Shown: positions 26,112 through 36,468, counted from the stretch's first letter. The stretch: 42,422 nucleotides of DNA from Coriobacteriia bacterium (GCA_016933785.1 JAFGAG010000073.1:1-42422); one strand, 5' to 3'. Notes: generated from the letters alone by a model not told the origin. Program-made: numbers and translations.

Positions 26112-28004
26112 TCACTCCTGACGGCGCGGCGTCTCCGGCAGCGCGCACGCCAGCGGCGTGCACGGCTCGTTGATGTGATACGGCACGTCGGTAAGTATCA
26201 CGCCCGGCTCGCCGAAGAGTTGCTGCTTCAGGAACAACGACGTCTGATCATGCAGTATGGCGTCGCCTACGTTCTCCGGAGCGTACTCGGGGAGGATCAC
26301 CGTGACGACATGGTCGTTGGTGGGCCTGGGCACCGCACGGATGAACTCCATGATCGGGCTGAGTATCTCCCGGTAAGGCGACTCGATGATGGTGAGCTTG
26401 ATGCCGAATGCCGCCTTGTCCCAGCGCCTGCGGAACACATCGCCCGTACCGTCGATATCGACGTAGAGCGCCTCCACCCGGTCGGCCTGCAGTGTGCGCG
26501 CGTAGCGAAGGGCACGAACGAGGCGGCGGTCGATAGACTTCACCAGCACGATGACGTGGTTGTGCATGCGGTTGTACGACTGCCAGTCGAGGTCCGCGAA
26601 CTCATCGGGACGGATCGCAAGGTCCTTGCGAACGCGATCGTACTGGCGGCGCACCCAGAGGAACAGCGCCACTATCGCCGGGATGAGGATGAGCACGATC
26701 CAGGCGCCGTGCGCGAACTTCGCGGTCGCGATGACCGCGGTGACCACACCTGTGGCGGTCGCCCCCACCGCATTGATCGCGAGCGAGCGCTGCCACCCCT
26801 GCTCCCGGATGCGGAGATGATGCCGCACCATGCCCGCCTGCGACAGCGTGAAGGATAGGAAGACGCCCACCGCGTACAGCGGGATGAGCCTGGTGGTCAC
26901 ACCGCCGAACGCCACCAACAGCACGATGGCGGCGATGGTGAGCAGGATGATCCCGTTGCTGAAGACGAGACGGTGCCCCCGGTCGCGGAGCTGGTGCGGC
27001 AGGAAGTCATCATCGGCCACGAAGGAGGATAGGCGCGGAAAGTCCGCATACGCGGTATTGGCCGCAAGCACGAGGATCGCGGCGACGCTCGCGGAGATAA
27101 CGTAGTAGAACCACCCGGTGCCGAACATTGCCCGCGAGAGCTGGCTGATGACCGTCTCGGTCTCGGATGGCTGGACCCCTGCGAGCGTCGAGAGCAGCAC
27201 GATCCCCGTGAAGAGGAAGAGGAGGATGCCCGCCATCCAGGTGAGCGTGATCGACGCGTTCTTGCCCTCCGGCTGCCGGAACGCCTGCACGCCGTTGGCG
27301 ATCGCTTCAACGCCAGTCATCGCGGTGCAACCCGAAGCGAACGCCTTGAGCACGAGGAAGAGGCCCAGGCTCTGCACGATCTCGATGGGCTCGGCGGGCA
27401 CCGGGACCGTGAACGGGTCGCCGGTGGCGAACCTCACGAGCCCCGCAACCACCATGAAGCCGATGAGCGCGATGAACGCGAACGTGGGCCCGGCGAAGAT
27501 CGTCCCGGACTCCTTGACGCCTCGCAGGTTGGCGACCGCGAGCAGCAGCACGAACCCGATCGCGATCGGCACCGTGTACGGCAGGAGTTCGGGCCGGGCC
27601 GAGGTGATCGCAGCCACGGCAGCCGAGATCGACACTGCGACGGTGAGGATGTAGTCGACCAGGAGCGATGCGCCCGCGACGAGCCCGGGTACCGTCCCGA
27701 GATTCTCCTTGGCGACGATGTACGAACCGCCGCCGCCCGGGTACTCCCGGATCGTCTGGCGATACGACAGCACCACGATCACGAGCAGTACACCTATGGC
27801 CACGGCGATCGGGAGGGTGAGACTGAGCGCGGCGGTGCCGGCGAGGGCGAGCATGAGCATGATCTCGTGCGGCGCGTAGGCGACCGAGGAGAGCGCGTCG
27901 CTCGAGAAGACCGCGAGCGCGACCGGGTTGCTGAGGCGCTGGTGCATCGCCTCCCGGTTGTGCAGTGGATCGCCGAGCAGGAACCGCTTCAGTGGACCCG
28001 CCAT
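26112..28004 (-). CDS. APC-family permease, KimA-like
   Basis: LSNPVALAVFSSDALSSVAYAPHEIMLML, EYPGGGGSYIVAKENLGTVPGLVAGASLLVDYILTVAVSISA; about 12 TM segments plus cytosolic C-terminal domain. Confidence 0.9.
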   Translation of the reverse strand: MAGPLKRFLLGDPLHNREAMHQRLSNPVALAVFSSDALSSVAYAPHEIMLMLALAGTAALSLTLPIAVAIGVLLVIVVLSYRQTIREYPGGGGSYIVAKENLGTVPGLVAGASLLVDYILTVAVSISAAVAAITSARPELLPYTVPIAIGFVLLLAVANLRGVKESGTIFAGPTFAFIALIGFMVVAGLVRFATGDPFTVPVPAEPIEIVQSLGLFLVLKAFASGCTAMTGVEAIANGVQAFRQPEGKNASITLTWMAGILLFLFTGIVLLSTLAGVQPSETETVISQLSRAMFGTGWFYYVISASVAAILVLAANTAYADFPRLSSFVADDDFLPHQLRDRGHRLVFSNGIILLTIAAIVLLVAFGGVTTRLIPLYAVGVFLSFTLSQAGMVRHHLRIREQGWQRSLAINAVGATATGVVTAVIATAKFAHGAWIVLILIPAIVALFLWVRRQYDRVRKDLAIRPDEFADLDWQSYNRMHNHVIVLVKSIDRRLVRALRYARTLQADRVEALYVDIDGTGDVFRRRWDKAAFGIKLTIIESPYREILSPIMEFIRAVPRPTNDHVVTVILPEYAPENVGDAILHDQTSLFLKQQLFGEPGVILTDVPYHINEPCTPLACALPETPRRQE

Positions 28005-28077
28005 CGCCCGCCCTGTCGTATCGAGTGCCGTAAGTCGTCGACAAGCGTACTCCATACGGGCCGCCAGCGGACCGTCA

Positions 28078-28650
28078 TCAGAGCAGGTCTCGGAGGTCCA
28101 TCCTGCGCTCGCGCCATGCGGGCACGTAGCGGGCGAGCTCCCGATAGAAGGCGGCGTCGTGCGCTCGCACGCGCAGATGACAGAGCTCGTGGTAGATCAC
28201 GGCGTCGAGGCACTCGAGAGGCGCCCGGACGAGTAGCGTGTTGAGGCTCATCCAGCCGCCCGGCGAGAGGCTTCCCCAGCGCGAGCGCATCGTCCGCAGA
28301 CGCAGTCGGGGCTTGACCTCGCCATCGCGCGCGAATCGCTCCCAGCACACATCGAGCCGCTGTTCGAACAGCTCGCGTGCCCGAGCGCGCTCTCCGGCGT
28401 CGACAGGCACAGGGGACTCCCAGGCGCGCGCCAGGGCCTCGGCACGTTTGCGCGCGATCCAATCGGTGCGCTCGTCGACGAAGCGCTCGAGGTCGCGCTG
28501 GGACACCCACCGCGGAGCCCTGACCCGCAGCGTGCCGTCGCGTCCGACCACCAGCGCCACGGTCCGGCGGTCCGAGCGTACGACCTCGTAGGCAACGTGC
28601 TCGCCGTCTATGGTCACCGTGCGCCCCCTGCGTCCGACTCTGCGCGTCAT
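28078..28650 (-). CDS. YgjP/SprT-like metallopeptidase-type protein
   Basis: RTMRSRWGSLSPGGWMSLNTLLVRAPLECLDAVIYHELCHLRVRAHDAAFY; HExxH-like HELCH. Confidence 0.9.
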   Translation of the reverse strand: MTRRVGRRGRTVTIDGEHVAYEVVRSDRRTVALVVGRDGTLRVRAPRWVSQRDLERFVDERTDWIARKRAEALARAWESPVPVDAGERARARELFEQRLDVCWERFARDGEVKPRLRLRTMRSRWGSLSPGGWMSLNTLLVRAPLECLDAVIYHELCHLRVRAHDAAFYRELARYVPAWRERRMDLRDLL

Positions 28651-29315
28651 CCCGCGACGACCCGGCCGTCCCGGAGCATCAGGCGCTCGTCAGCGTGCTC
28701 GGCCATGCGCATGTCGTGGGTCACCATCACGCACGTCATCCCCCGCTCGTGGACCTGGTCCTTGAGCATCTCCACCACCTGGAAGCCGCGCTCGGTGTCC
28801 AGGCTCGCGGTGGGTTCGTCGACGAGCATGATGGTGGGCGTGTTCATGAGCGCCCGCGCGATCGCCACCCGCTGCCGCTCACCACCGGAGAGAAGGGCAG
28901 GCCGGTGCGATACACGATCCGCCAGACCGAACGACTCGAGCAGGTCGTCCGCACGGGTACGGTCCTCGCGCGTGATCCGGCCCGAGAGATGCGGCACCAG
29001 GAGCAGGTTGTCGCGTGCGGTGAGATAGGGCACGAGATGATGCTCCTGGAAGACGATGCCGACGGTCTCGCGCCGATAACGCGCAGCATCGGCTGACGAG
29101 CGCAGGTGCAGCGGGTGGCCGTCGATGATGACCTCGCCCGAAGTAGGCGTGAGCAGCCCGGCGATGATGGACACGAGTGTGGTCTTGCCCGAGCCCGATG
29201 GGCCGATCATGGCGAGCAGCTTGCCCTCACCGAGCCTGAAGGACACCTGGTCGAGCGCGGTCACCTGGGTCCGACCGCTCCCGTACGTCTTGGTGATGTC
29301 GTTGATCGCCAGCAT
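28647..29315 (-). CDS. ABC transporter ATP-binding protein (MacB/LolD type)
   Basis: IGPSGSGKTTLVSIIAG, LLSGGERQRVAIARALMNTPTIMLVDEPTASLD, VMVTHD. Confidence 0.95.
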   Translation of the reverse strand: MLAINDITKTYGSGRTQVTALDQVSFRLGEGKLLAMIGPSGSGKTTLVSIIAGLLTPTSGEVIIDGHPLHLRSSADAARYRRETVGIVFQEHHLVPYLTARDNLLLVPHLSGRITREDRTRADDLLESFGLADRVSHRPALLSGGERQRVAIARALMNTPTIMLVDEPTASLDTERGFQVVEMLKDQVHERGMTCVMVTHDMRMAEHADERLMLRDGRVVAG

Positions 29316-29330
29316 CGCTCCTCCTCCTTC

Positions 29331-30482
29331 CTACGCCGACGTCCGGCCAAGTGCTGTGGCCGGGTCGATCTTGAGGATGCTTCTGAGCGAGAACAGGCTG
29401 CCAACGTACGCCGTCCCAAAGATCGCGAGGACGGCCACCGCCCAACGACGGGGGTCGGGATCGAACGCCATCATCGGCGGCATCCCGGCGCCCGCACCGA
29501 GTGCAAGCACGGTCCCCAGTACCGTCGCGATGGCGACGAGGACCGTGATCTGCAGGAGCAGGTCCCTGTAGAGGTATGCGTTGGACGCGCCGATCGCCTT
29601 GATGGCGGCGATCTGCGAGGTCTTGTGCAGTGTGGTGATGTAGAAGAAGACGCCCACCAGAAGCGCGCCGATCACGACAGACACACCCTGGATGCCGTTG
29701 ACCGCGAGGATCATCTCAGGCATACCGTTGCCCGCATCCGCCGCATCCTGGATGCCCGCGACCCGATACGCGTCACCGAGCCCACGCTGCACCTCTTCGA
29801 TCGTGGTACCGGGCTCGAGGTCGATTGCGGCGACCGACGCACTCCCGCTGAACTGCTCCGCCATGCGGGCAGCGGCCACCTCGCCAGCCTGTTCCCCGTC
29901 ATCTCCGGCACCAAGTAGCGCCGCGAGGTGCAGCGCCTCCCACGTCTCGAGATCGACCCATACCGTCGGCACCATCACGTAGCGCCGACCCTCCGTGAAC
30001 CCGACGACCTTGAGCGACGCATCCATCGGAGTGAGCGTGATCGTGTCGCCGATCTCCACGCCATCGAGCTCCGCGGTCGCGTCGAGCACCGCCTCGTCGT
30101 GCCCGCTCGCCGCACGCCCTTCGATGATCGGTAGCTGATCCATGCTCCCGCCGAGGCCGAAGACGCGTACGTCGAACGGCTCGTCGACCGAGCCGACCGA
30201 AGCGTAGGTGTGCCCGACACCGTAAGCCCCTGCGATACCGGACGTTCCCGCGACCGCATCGAGATCGTCGGCTGAGAGGATGCTGCGTTCGATTGTGGGA
30301 TACGTATCACGCTGGAAGACGAGCGCATCGGCGTCGAGCCTGGACTTGGCGCCCGACATGCCGGTGAGCAGCCCCTCGGACATGGCCGAGGTGACCATGG
30401 TGAGCGACACCACCAGACCGATCGCGAGCGCGATCAGCGAGAACTTGAATTTGCTGCCGAAGAGCTCCTTGATGGCGAACAT
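29331..30482 (-). CDS. ABC transporter permease (FtsX/MacB type)
   Basis: N-terminal TM, large extracytoplasmic domain, C-terminal FtsX-like TMs (GALLVGVFFYITTLHKTSQIAAIKAIGASNAYLYRDLLLQ). Confidence 0.9.
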   Translation of the reverse strand: MFAIKELFGSKFKFSLIALAIGLVVSLTMVTSAMSEGLLTGMSGAKSRLDADALVFQRDTYPTIERSILSADDLDAVAGTSGIAGAYGVGHTYASVGSVDEPFDVRVFGLGGSMDQLPIIEGRAASGHDEAVLDATAELDGVEIGDTITLTPMDASLKVVGFTEGRRYVMVPTVWVDLETWEALHLAALLGAGDDGEQAGEVAAARMAEQFSGSASVAAIDLEPGTTIEEVQRGLGDAYRVAGIQDAADAGNGMPEMILAVNGIQGVSVVIGALLVGVFFYITTLHKTSQIAAIKAIGASNAYLYRDLLLQITVLVAIATVLGTVLALGAGAGMPPMMAFDPDPRRWAVAVLAIFGTAYVGSLFSLRSILKIDPATALGRTSA

Positions 30483-30630
30483 CGTGCCCCCATCGGTGTC
30501 AGACGCAGTGTTCCGATGGTAGCTGATTGCCGCGACGCATGCGGCAGGCGTGGGAATGGTGTTGCACTGCCGCGCAGAGAGGTGTGTACTCTCCCGATAC
30601 GGAACGCATCATCGTGGAGAGGGGCCACCG

Positions 30631-31527
30631 GTGATCAAGAAATACGTCCTCGAGACCCGACCGCAGTTCCTGACGCTCGCGCTCGCACTCGTCGTGCACG
30701 GCAGTGCGCTCGCGGCGTGGCATGGATCGGTGCACATCGGCCGCTCGCTGCTGGCGGCACTCGCGCTGATGCTGCTCCAGGGCAGCGTGAACGTGCTCAA
30801 CGACTGGCATGACTGGAGCCGAAGCGGCATCGACCACGCCACCCGGCAAACGCCGTTCTCGGGTGGCAGCGGCATGCTGCCCCGCGGTGAGATGTCATCA
30901 CGCAACGCACTCGCCCTGGGCATCGGCACGCTGCTCGCCGGCGCAGCGATCGGCGTGTACCTCTCGTGGCTGGCGGGCTGGCCGCTCCTCGTCCTCGGGG
31001 TCGCCGGTGCGCTCTCGGTGGTGCTGTACACACCGGTGTTCACCCGGATCGGACTCGGCGAGATCATGGCCGGACTCGGGCTCGGCGTGCTGCCCATCGT
31101 GGGGACCTACTATCTCCTGACCGGCACGCTCGACATCGCCGCGTGGGTGTCGGGCATCCCTGCGACACTGCTCACCTACAACCTGCTGCTCCTGAACGAG
31201 TTCCCCGACGCGGAGGCCGACCGCGCTGGCGGCCGTCACCACATGGTCGTGCTCCTCGGCAAGCGCACCGCGAGGTGGCTGTACGCGGCCGTGGAGGCCG
31301 GCACGTTCGTGTCGATCGTCCTTGGCGTCGTCTACGGCGTGATGACACCGTGGGTGTTGCTCGGGCTCATCGCTGTGGTGCCCGCCTCTCATGCGGTGCG
31401 GGTCACGCTGCAGGACTACGAGAGCTTTGAGGCGCTGATCCCGGCACAGGGCGCCAACGTACAGGCCGTCATCGGCACGAACATCCTGATGGCGGCCGGA
31501 TACGTGATAGCCGCGATACTCGGATAG
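30631..31527 (+). CDS. UbiA-family prenyltransferase
   Basis: NVLNDWHDWSRSGID and NEFPDAEADRAGGR Asp-rich motifs; polytopic; GTG start. Confidence 0.9.
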   Translation: MIKKYVLETRPQFLTLALALVVHGSALAAWHGSVHIGRSLLAALALMLLQGSVNVLNDWHDWSRSGIDHATRQTPFSGGSGMLPRGEMSSRNALALGIGTLLAGAAIGVYLSWLAGWPLLVLGVAGALSVVLYTPVFTRIGLGEIMAGLGLGVLPIVGTYYLLTGTLDIAAWVSGIPATLLTYNLLLLNEFPDAEADRAGGRHHMVVLLGKRTARWLYAAVEAGTFVSIVLGVVYGVMTPWVLLGLIAVVPASHAVRVTLQDYESFEALIPAQGANVQAVIGTNILMAAGYVIAAILG

Positions 31528-31542
31528 CGGGATGATGAGGGC

Positions 31543-31839
31543 GTGATGGAGGAGGCCGGCTCAGCGGTGCAGGTCGTGCGCGCGCACCTGTCGATCAGCG
31601 GACTGGTGCAGGGCGTCTACTTCCGCGCGTCGACCGCCGAGGCCGCCCGTGCGATGGGCGTTTCGGGATGGGTGCGCAACACCCGCGATGGCGTCGAGGC
31701 CGTCTTCGAGGGGCCACGCCCTGCGGTCGACCGGGCGATCGCCTGGTGCCACAAGGGGCCGCCCGCTGCGGCGGTGGAGCGCGTGGACACCATCTGGGAG
31801 GAACCTGAAGGGCTACGCGGGTTCTCGATCAGGCACTGA
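31543..31839 (+). CDS. Acylphosphatase
   Basis: SISGLVQGVYFRASTAEAARAMGVSGWVRNTRDGVEAVFEG. Confidence 0.94.
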   Translation: MMEEAGSAVQVVRAHLSISGLVQGVYFRASTAEAARAMGVSGWVRNTRDGVEAVFEGPRPAVDRAIAWCHKGPPAAAVERVDTIWEEPEGLRGFSIRH

Positions 31840-31852
31840 GCGGACGGAGCTG

Positions 31853-32473
31853 ATGCGGATGATCGGGGGAGCCGGGAGACGTGGGATCGTGGTAGCCGCG
31901 ACGATGGCCGCGGCGGCGGCGCTCGCGACAGAGGTCGCCAGCAGGTACATCATCACCCGCTTTCCGGAGCGACCGACGGCGCCAGACCTCGCGTACGAGG
32001 TACTGCCCCACATTCCCGAAGGCAGCTACGTGACACTCGTGGCGATGGCCGCAATCATCGTTCTGTACATGGCCTCCGTGATCCGGCACGATCCGGGACG
32101 CATCCCGGCGCACATCACCGCGATCGCGCTGGTGTACCTGTTCCGTGCCGCGATGACCGTGCTCACACCCCTGGCACATGCCCGGGACGGCTCGCTCGTC
32201 CCCTTCCCGCTTTTCACGAACGGGCTCTTCCCCTCGGGGCATACGGCGCTTGCGCTGTTGCTTCTGCTGTTCATCGGCCGCAAGAAAGCTCCACGCCTGC
32301 ATGCGGTCGGCGTGGCCCTGTTCTTCGTGATGGCCGTATCGATGCTGTTCTCGCGCGGCCACTACTCGATCGACATCGTCGGAGGGGCGCTGCTCGGTTA
32401 CTTCGTGTGGCGGGAGTGGTCGGAGGGGAGCATGTTCGAGCCACTGCGGCGGCTCGTGTCGCCCCAGGGCTAG
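31853..32473 (+). CDS. PAP2-like membrane phosphatase
   Basis: LFPSGHTALALLLLLFIG and SRGHYSIDIVGGALLG motifs; multi-TM. Confidence 0.82.
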   Translation: MRMIGGAGRRGIVVAATMAAAAALATEVASRYIITRFPERPTAPDLAYEVLPHIPEGSYVTLVAMAAIIVLYMASVIRHDPGRIPAHITAIALVYLFRAAMTVLTPLAHARDGSLVPFPLFTNGLFPSGHTALALLLLLFIGRKKAPRLHAVGVALFFVMAVSMLFSRGHYSIDIVGGALLGYFVWREWSEGSMFEPLRRLVSPQG

Positions 32474-32928
32474 GACCCCGTAGAGCCCGTGGCAGCCTCG
32501 GCCAGCGCGCTCAGACCGCGCGCGAGCGCTCGAACGTCATCATCGCTGAGGGATCCGAGCCACTCGTGCACGTGCTCGCGCCTGCCCTGCCGCAGGTGGG
32601 AGACCAGCTCCATCCCCGCCACGGTGGCCGTCACCACCGCACGGCGCCGGTCGCCTGGGTCCTGCATCCTCGCCGCATATCCCCGTCGGACCAGCTGCTC
32701 CACCACCTGGCTCGCCGCTGGCTCACCGATACCGAGGTCGGCGGCGAGACCGGTGATCGAATGGCCGTCACCGCTTGCAATAGTGATGAGCGCCTTGAGC
32801 TGAGCGGCAGGCAGACCGAGCTGAAGCCAGGCAGGAAGGTTCACCCTATGGAGTTCCTCATTGACCGTGCGCAGCGTGCGGGCGATCTCACGCTCGTCAC
32901 GCGAACGAGATGACTCGGCCATGTGCAC
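32470..32928 (-). CDS. MarR-family transcriptional regulator
   Basis: SITGLAADLGIGEPAASQVVEQLVRRGYAARMQDPGDRRRAVVTATVAG. Confidence 0.9.
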   Translation of the reverse strand: MHMAESSRSRDEREIARTLRTVNEELHRVNLPAWLQLGLPAAQLKALITIASGDGHSITGLAADLGIGEPAASQVVEQLVRRGYAARMQDPGDRRRAVVTATVAGMELVSHLRQGRREHVHEWLGSLSDDDVRALARGLSALAEAATGSTGS

Positions 32929-32996
32929 CCTCTCGCCGGTAGGACCGCGAGCAGCCGGATGTTCAGCGCATGATTACATCACAAAGTACGAACCAT

Positions 32997-33009
32997 TCAC
33001 AAGTTGTGA
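32997..33009. promoter_or_regulatory. Candidate MarR operator between divergent genes
   Basis: TCACAA-G-TTGTGA perfect dyad; a further TCACAA occurs at about 32978. Confidence 0.65.
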
Positions 33010-33123
33010 TAATATGGGATGTCCCCCGCGCCCGCAGAGCGACGCTGTCGCTCGGCTCGAGCTTCACCACCCCCGGCGCTCCTTGCGGGACACACGTACG
33101 GTGCACGAGATGAGGCGGTACCG

Positions 33124-33411
33124 ATGGCACATTCGTTCAGGCGCATGCAGACTGCACAGTCACAGGCCGACCAGCCGGTCGTCGTGTATGACGATGGTGG
33201 CAGCGGGATCGAGGCTGCGTGTACCAAGCGGTTCGCCGCGTACGGATGCACCATCTCCTGTGACGCGACGCATACCGTCTGGGTCAAGCGTGCCGATGGC
33301 ACCAAGTCCGTCGGGCTGCAGCGATGGATGGCCGAGCGCAACTCCATGGACGACCTTCTCGACAACATCGCCGTCCGCCTCGGTCTCGAGAAGGAACGTG
33401 CACTTCACTAG
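33124..33411 (+). CDS. Hypothetical small protein
   Basis: 95 aa MAHSFRRMQTAQSQADQPVVVYDDGGSGIEAACTKRFAAYGCTISCDATHTVWVKRADGTKSVGLQRWMAERNSMDDLLDN... Confidence 0.65.
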   Translation: MAHSFRRMQTAQSQADQPVVVYDDGGSGIEAACTKRFAAYGCTISCDATHTVWVKRADGTKSVGLQRWMAERNSMDDLLDNIAVRLGLEKERALH

Positions 33412-33423
33412 TCGAGGCCGGGC

Positions 33424-36400
33424 CTAGTTCGCTGACCGCGGGAGCGTAAGGGAGAACGTCGAACCCTTCCCGGGTTCGCTCGTAACATGGATCTCTCCAC
33501 CGAGCAGCCGCGCGAGCTCCCGCGAGATCGTCAGCCCCAGCCCGGTCCCTTCATGTTCGAGGCCCGAGTCGACGTCCACCTGGCTGAACGGCTCGAATAT
33601 CAGCGGAATCTGTGAGAGCCGCACGCCCCGCCCGGTGTCCGAGACCGCGAAGCGCACGACACCAACCTCAGCGGTCAGGCACAACTCGATGTGGCCCTCG
33701 CCGGTGAACTTGACGGCATTGCCGCCCAGATTCAGCAGGATTCGCTTCACCTTCATCCGATCGGACTCTATCCGCACCTCCGACTCCGGCGTCGCTACGC
33801 GAAGATCGAGCCCCGCATCCCCTGCGAGCGGCCGTAAGAAGTCGGCTACCTCCTCCAGCAGTTCGCCTGCAGAGAAGTCCTGACGATCCACGGGTGCACG
33901 GCCTACCTGAGCGCGCGTGAGATCGAGCAGGTCGTTGATGATGGCGAGCAGGTGCCGTCCGGCTGAGTTGATCATCCCGACCTCGACCCCCTGCTCCTCG
34001 GTCAGCGGACCTGCAACGCCCTGTCTGAGTATCGCCGAGAAGCCGATGATCGAGTTCAGCGGAGTGCGAAGTTCGTGGCTGAGACGGGTGAAGAGCTCCA
34101 CCTTTGCATCCGTCGTGCGCTTCAGCTCAACGTTGGCCGCCTCCAGGTCGCGCGTGCGCGCGCTGACCAACTCTTCGAGGTGCTCCCTGTGCTGCTCGAG
34201 CTCGGCCGCCGAGCGCTTCGCCTCGGTGATGTCGCGCACGAAGACCACTGCGCCAGGCTTGCGCCCGTACATGATCGGCGCGCCACTCGTCTCCACATCG
34301 ATCTCGCTGCCATCCATTCGCAGATGTACCATCTCCTGTGGTGGCTGCGACCGATGATCCTCGTTCAACGCTTCGATGCGTGCCCTCGCCAACTCGCGCA
34401 TGTCCACCCGAATCCGGTCCAAGACGGGCTGCCCGATAAGTTCATCCGCGGTCGTCGCGCCGTACAGACCGACCGCCGCCTCGTTCAAGTAGGCGAAGCG
34501 ATGCTCCGTCTGCACGAAGATCGCCTCCGGTGCGGTGTCCACCAGTGCTCGGAAACGGTGCTCACTTTCGTGCAGCGCCCGCTCGGCATCTCGGCGAAGC
34601 GTCACGTCCGTGAAGATCGACATGTTGTACGTGTCCCCGCCGAGGACCACCGGAGTGGTCGCAACCGATACCCATCGCGTACCGCCGTCCTTACGGACGA
34701 TCTCAGTCTCCAGATACGGGAGGCCGCCATCGAGCGCATCGGCGGCCAGACGGATCGCCTCGGCCCGTCGCTCGGGCGTGGGGAAGACGAGCTCGAACCA
34801 GCTCTCGCGCTCGACTTCCTCTTTTGTATAGCCGCTGATGTCCTCCATCGCCCGGTTGTACACAAGTAGCCGACCGTCCGGGTGTCCCACTGAGACGCCC
34901 TGGTCCGTCTGTTCGATGAGCGTACGGAACCGCGCTTCACTCTCCGCGAGGCGTTCCTGCGTGCGCAGCCTTTCCAGGGTGACGAAGCACAGGTTGGCGA
35001 ACGATTCCACCACGCCGCACGGCATCTCGGCATCCAGCTCGCGGGTCAACACGTGTACCCCCGCGTGGGCGAGGCCCGAGTCCGCAACGCCGATGGTCCA
35101 CAGTTCCACGGTGCCGAGCATCCGCTCCAGTGCTCTGGCTACCGCCTGCGGGACTTGCTCGCGTGCCAGTTCCGATAGCCCTCCTTCGATGCGCTCCATC
35201 CTGCCGGCTTCAAGGATCCGTCGATACGCCTTGGTCACCGGGTACCTTTGATCATGGATCGCCCAGCCAATGAGCTGCTCTGCCTTGTGGACCAGATTCG
35301 CATCCACACCGACGACATCCCGCGTGACGAGGGCACCATCCGATGGATCCACCTCGTTGATGATCACGACCGCCTCGGGAAACTCGGCGGCGAAGAAGTC
35401 ACGGACGACCGCGAAGACAGAGTCTCTGTCTGGTGCCCGCAACAGTCGTGCACTTGCAACCGCGAGCAGCTCGGCCTCGATGACGCGCCGCTCCATGGCC
35501 TCGGCTGCCCGCAGCGTCCTGCTGACGTCGGCGATGATTCCAAGGATGCGCGTTGGCTCACCCGCAGCGTTCCGGTCGCTTACGACACCGAGCAGCTGGT
35601 ACCAGCGATGACGTCCGTCGGGGTGATGCCACCGAAAGTGATGACCCGACTCGTCCGTGTGCTCCGAGGCGAGCGCGGCTAGATGTGCATCGAAGGCCGT
35701 GCGGTCTTCCGGATGGATTCCGGCGCGCCACTCCGCTGACGGCATCGACGCAGGTCCATCGCCGAGACCCATCAGCCGCGCGGCTTCCGCCGACAGGCTC
35801 ATAGTGTCCGATGCGATGTCCAGGTCCCACGTGCCCTCCTCGGCTGCAGCCATCGCGAGGCGGAGACGACTCGATTCATCAACCAGCGCTGCCCGAACCT
35901 GTTCGCGCTCCAGCTGCTCGATCATCATTCGGGCCGCGAAGGCGGTCGCAAACGGGAACAGCGTCAAGAGCAATGGACCGACCTCACGAACCACCCTGGC
36001 GCCCATGTCGGCCGGCAGTAGGAGATACTGGACTCCGAGCATCGCGATATGCACGACAAGGCCGAACGCAACGAGTTCGACCGTGCGAAGCGATGCCAGA
36101 CGACCGCGGCTGAGCCGGTGCATCCCCACCCCGAGGACACCGGACGTCACGACCGTCATCACGCCCGCGAACGCCCCCGGACCCCCCAGGAAGATGCGGT
36201 AGCCGACCGTGATCGCTCCCGCCACCAGTGCCACGGGTGCACCCCCGAAGAGACCGGCAAGGCTCATGACGATCGACCGGCCGTCGTAGAACACGCCCGG
36301 CGAGAAGCTGAAGGGTGTGAGCATGCCGACCACAGCGACGGCGCCATAGACGACACCGGAGGCGATGACACTGAGACGCGGGTGGGCGATCAGAATCCGC

Positions 36401-36468
36401 GCGAGGTACCGCAGTGCGGTGGCCAGCAACACCACGAGGGCGACGTTCTGTATGAGCGTTAGAAACAC
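33424..36468 (-). CDS. Multi-PAS sensor histidine kinase with LytS-type 5TM N-terminus
   Basis: N-terminal SPGVFYDGRSIVMSLAGLFGGAPVALVAGAITVGYRIFLGG (5TMR_LYT-like), several PAS, HisKA (LFTRLSHELRTPLNSIIGF), HATPase (NLGGNAVKFTGEG, DTGRGV, GTGLGLTIS). Confidence 0.93.
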   Translation of the reverse strand: MFLTLIQNVALVVLLATALRYLARILIAHPRLSVIASGVVYGAVAVVGMLTPFSFSPGVFYDGRSIVMSLAGLFGGAPVALVAGAITVGYRIFLGGPGAFAGVMTVVTSGVLGVGMHRLSRGRLASLRTVELVAFGLVVHIAMLGVQYLLLPADMGARVVREVGPLLLTLFPFATAFAARMMIEQLEREQVRAALVDESSRLRLAMAAAEEGTWDLDIASDTMSLSAEAARLMGLGDGPASMPSAEWRAGIHPEDRTAFDAHLAALASEHTDESGHHFRWHHPDGRHRWYQLLGVVSDRNAAGEPTRILGIIADVSRTLRAAEAMERRVIEAELLAVASARLLRAPDRDSVFAVVRDFFAAEFPEAVVIINEVDPSDGALVTRDVVGVDANLVHKAEQLIGWAIHDQRYPVTKAYRRILEAGRMERIEGGLSELAREQVPQAVARALERMLGTVELWTIGVADSGLAHAGVHVLTRELDAEMPCGVVESFANLCFVTLERLRTQERLAESEARFRTLIEQTDQGVSVGHPDGRLLVYNRAMEDISGYTKEEVERESWFELVFPTPERRAEAIRLAADALDGGLPYLETEIVRKDGGTRWVSVATTPVVLGGDTYNMSIFTDVTLRRDAERALHESEHRFRALVDTAPEAIFVQTEHRFAYLNEAAVGLYGATTADELIGQPVLDRIRVDMRELARARIEALNEDHRSQPPQEMVHLRMDGSEIDVETSGAPIMYGRKPGAVVFVRDITEAKRSAAELEQHREHLEELVSARTRDLEAANVELKRTTDAKVELFTRLSHELRTPLNSIIGFSAILRQGVAGPLTEEQGVEVGMINSAGRHLLAIINDLLDLTRAQVGRAPVDRQDFSAGELLEEVADFLRPLAGDAGLDLRVATPESEVRIESDRMKVKRILLNLGGNAVKFTGEGHIELCLTAEVGVVRFAVSDTGRGVRLSQIPLIFEPFSQVDVDSGLEHEGTGLGLTISRELARLLGGEIHVTSEPGKGSTFSLTLPRSAN

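Noticed and set aside
28005-28077. c-di-AMP (ydaO) riboswitch upstream of the KimA-like permease
   Set aside because: Only about 70 bp separates it from the upstream gene; no recognisable riboswitch motifs.
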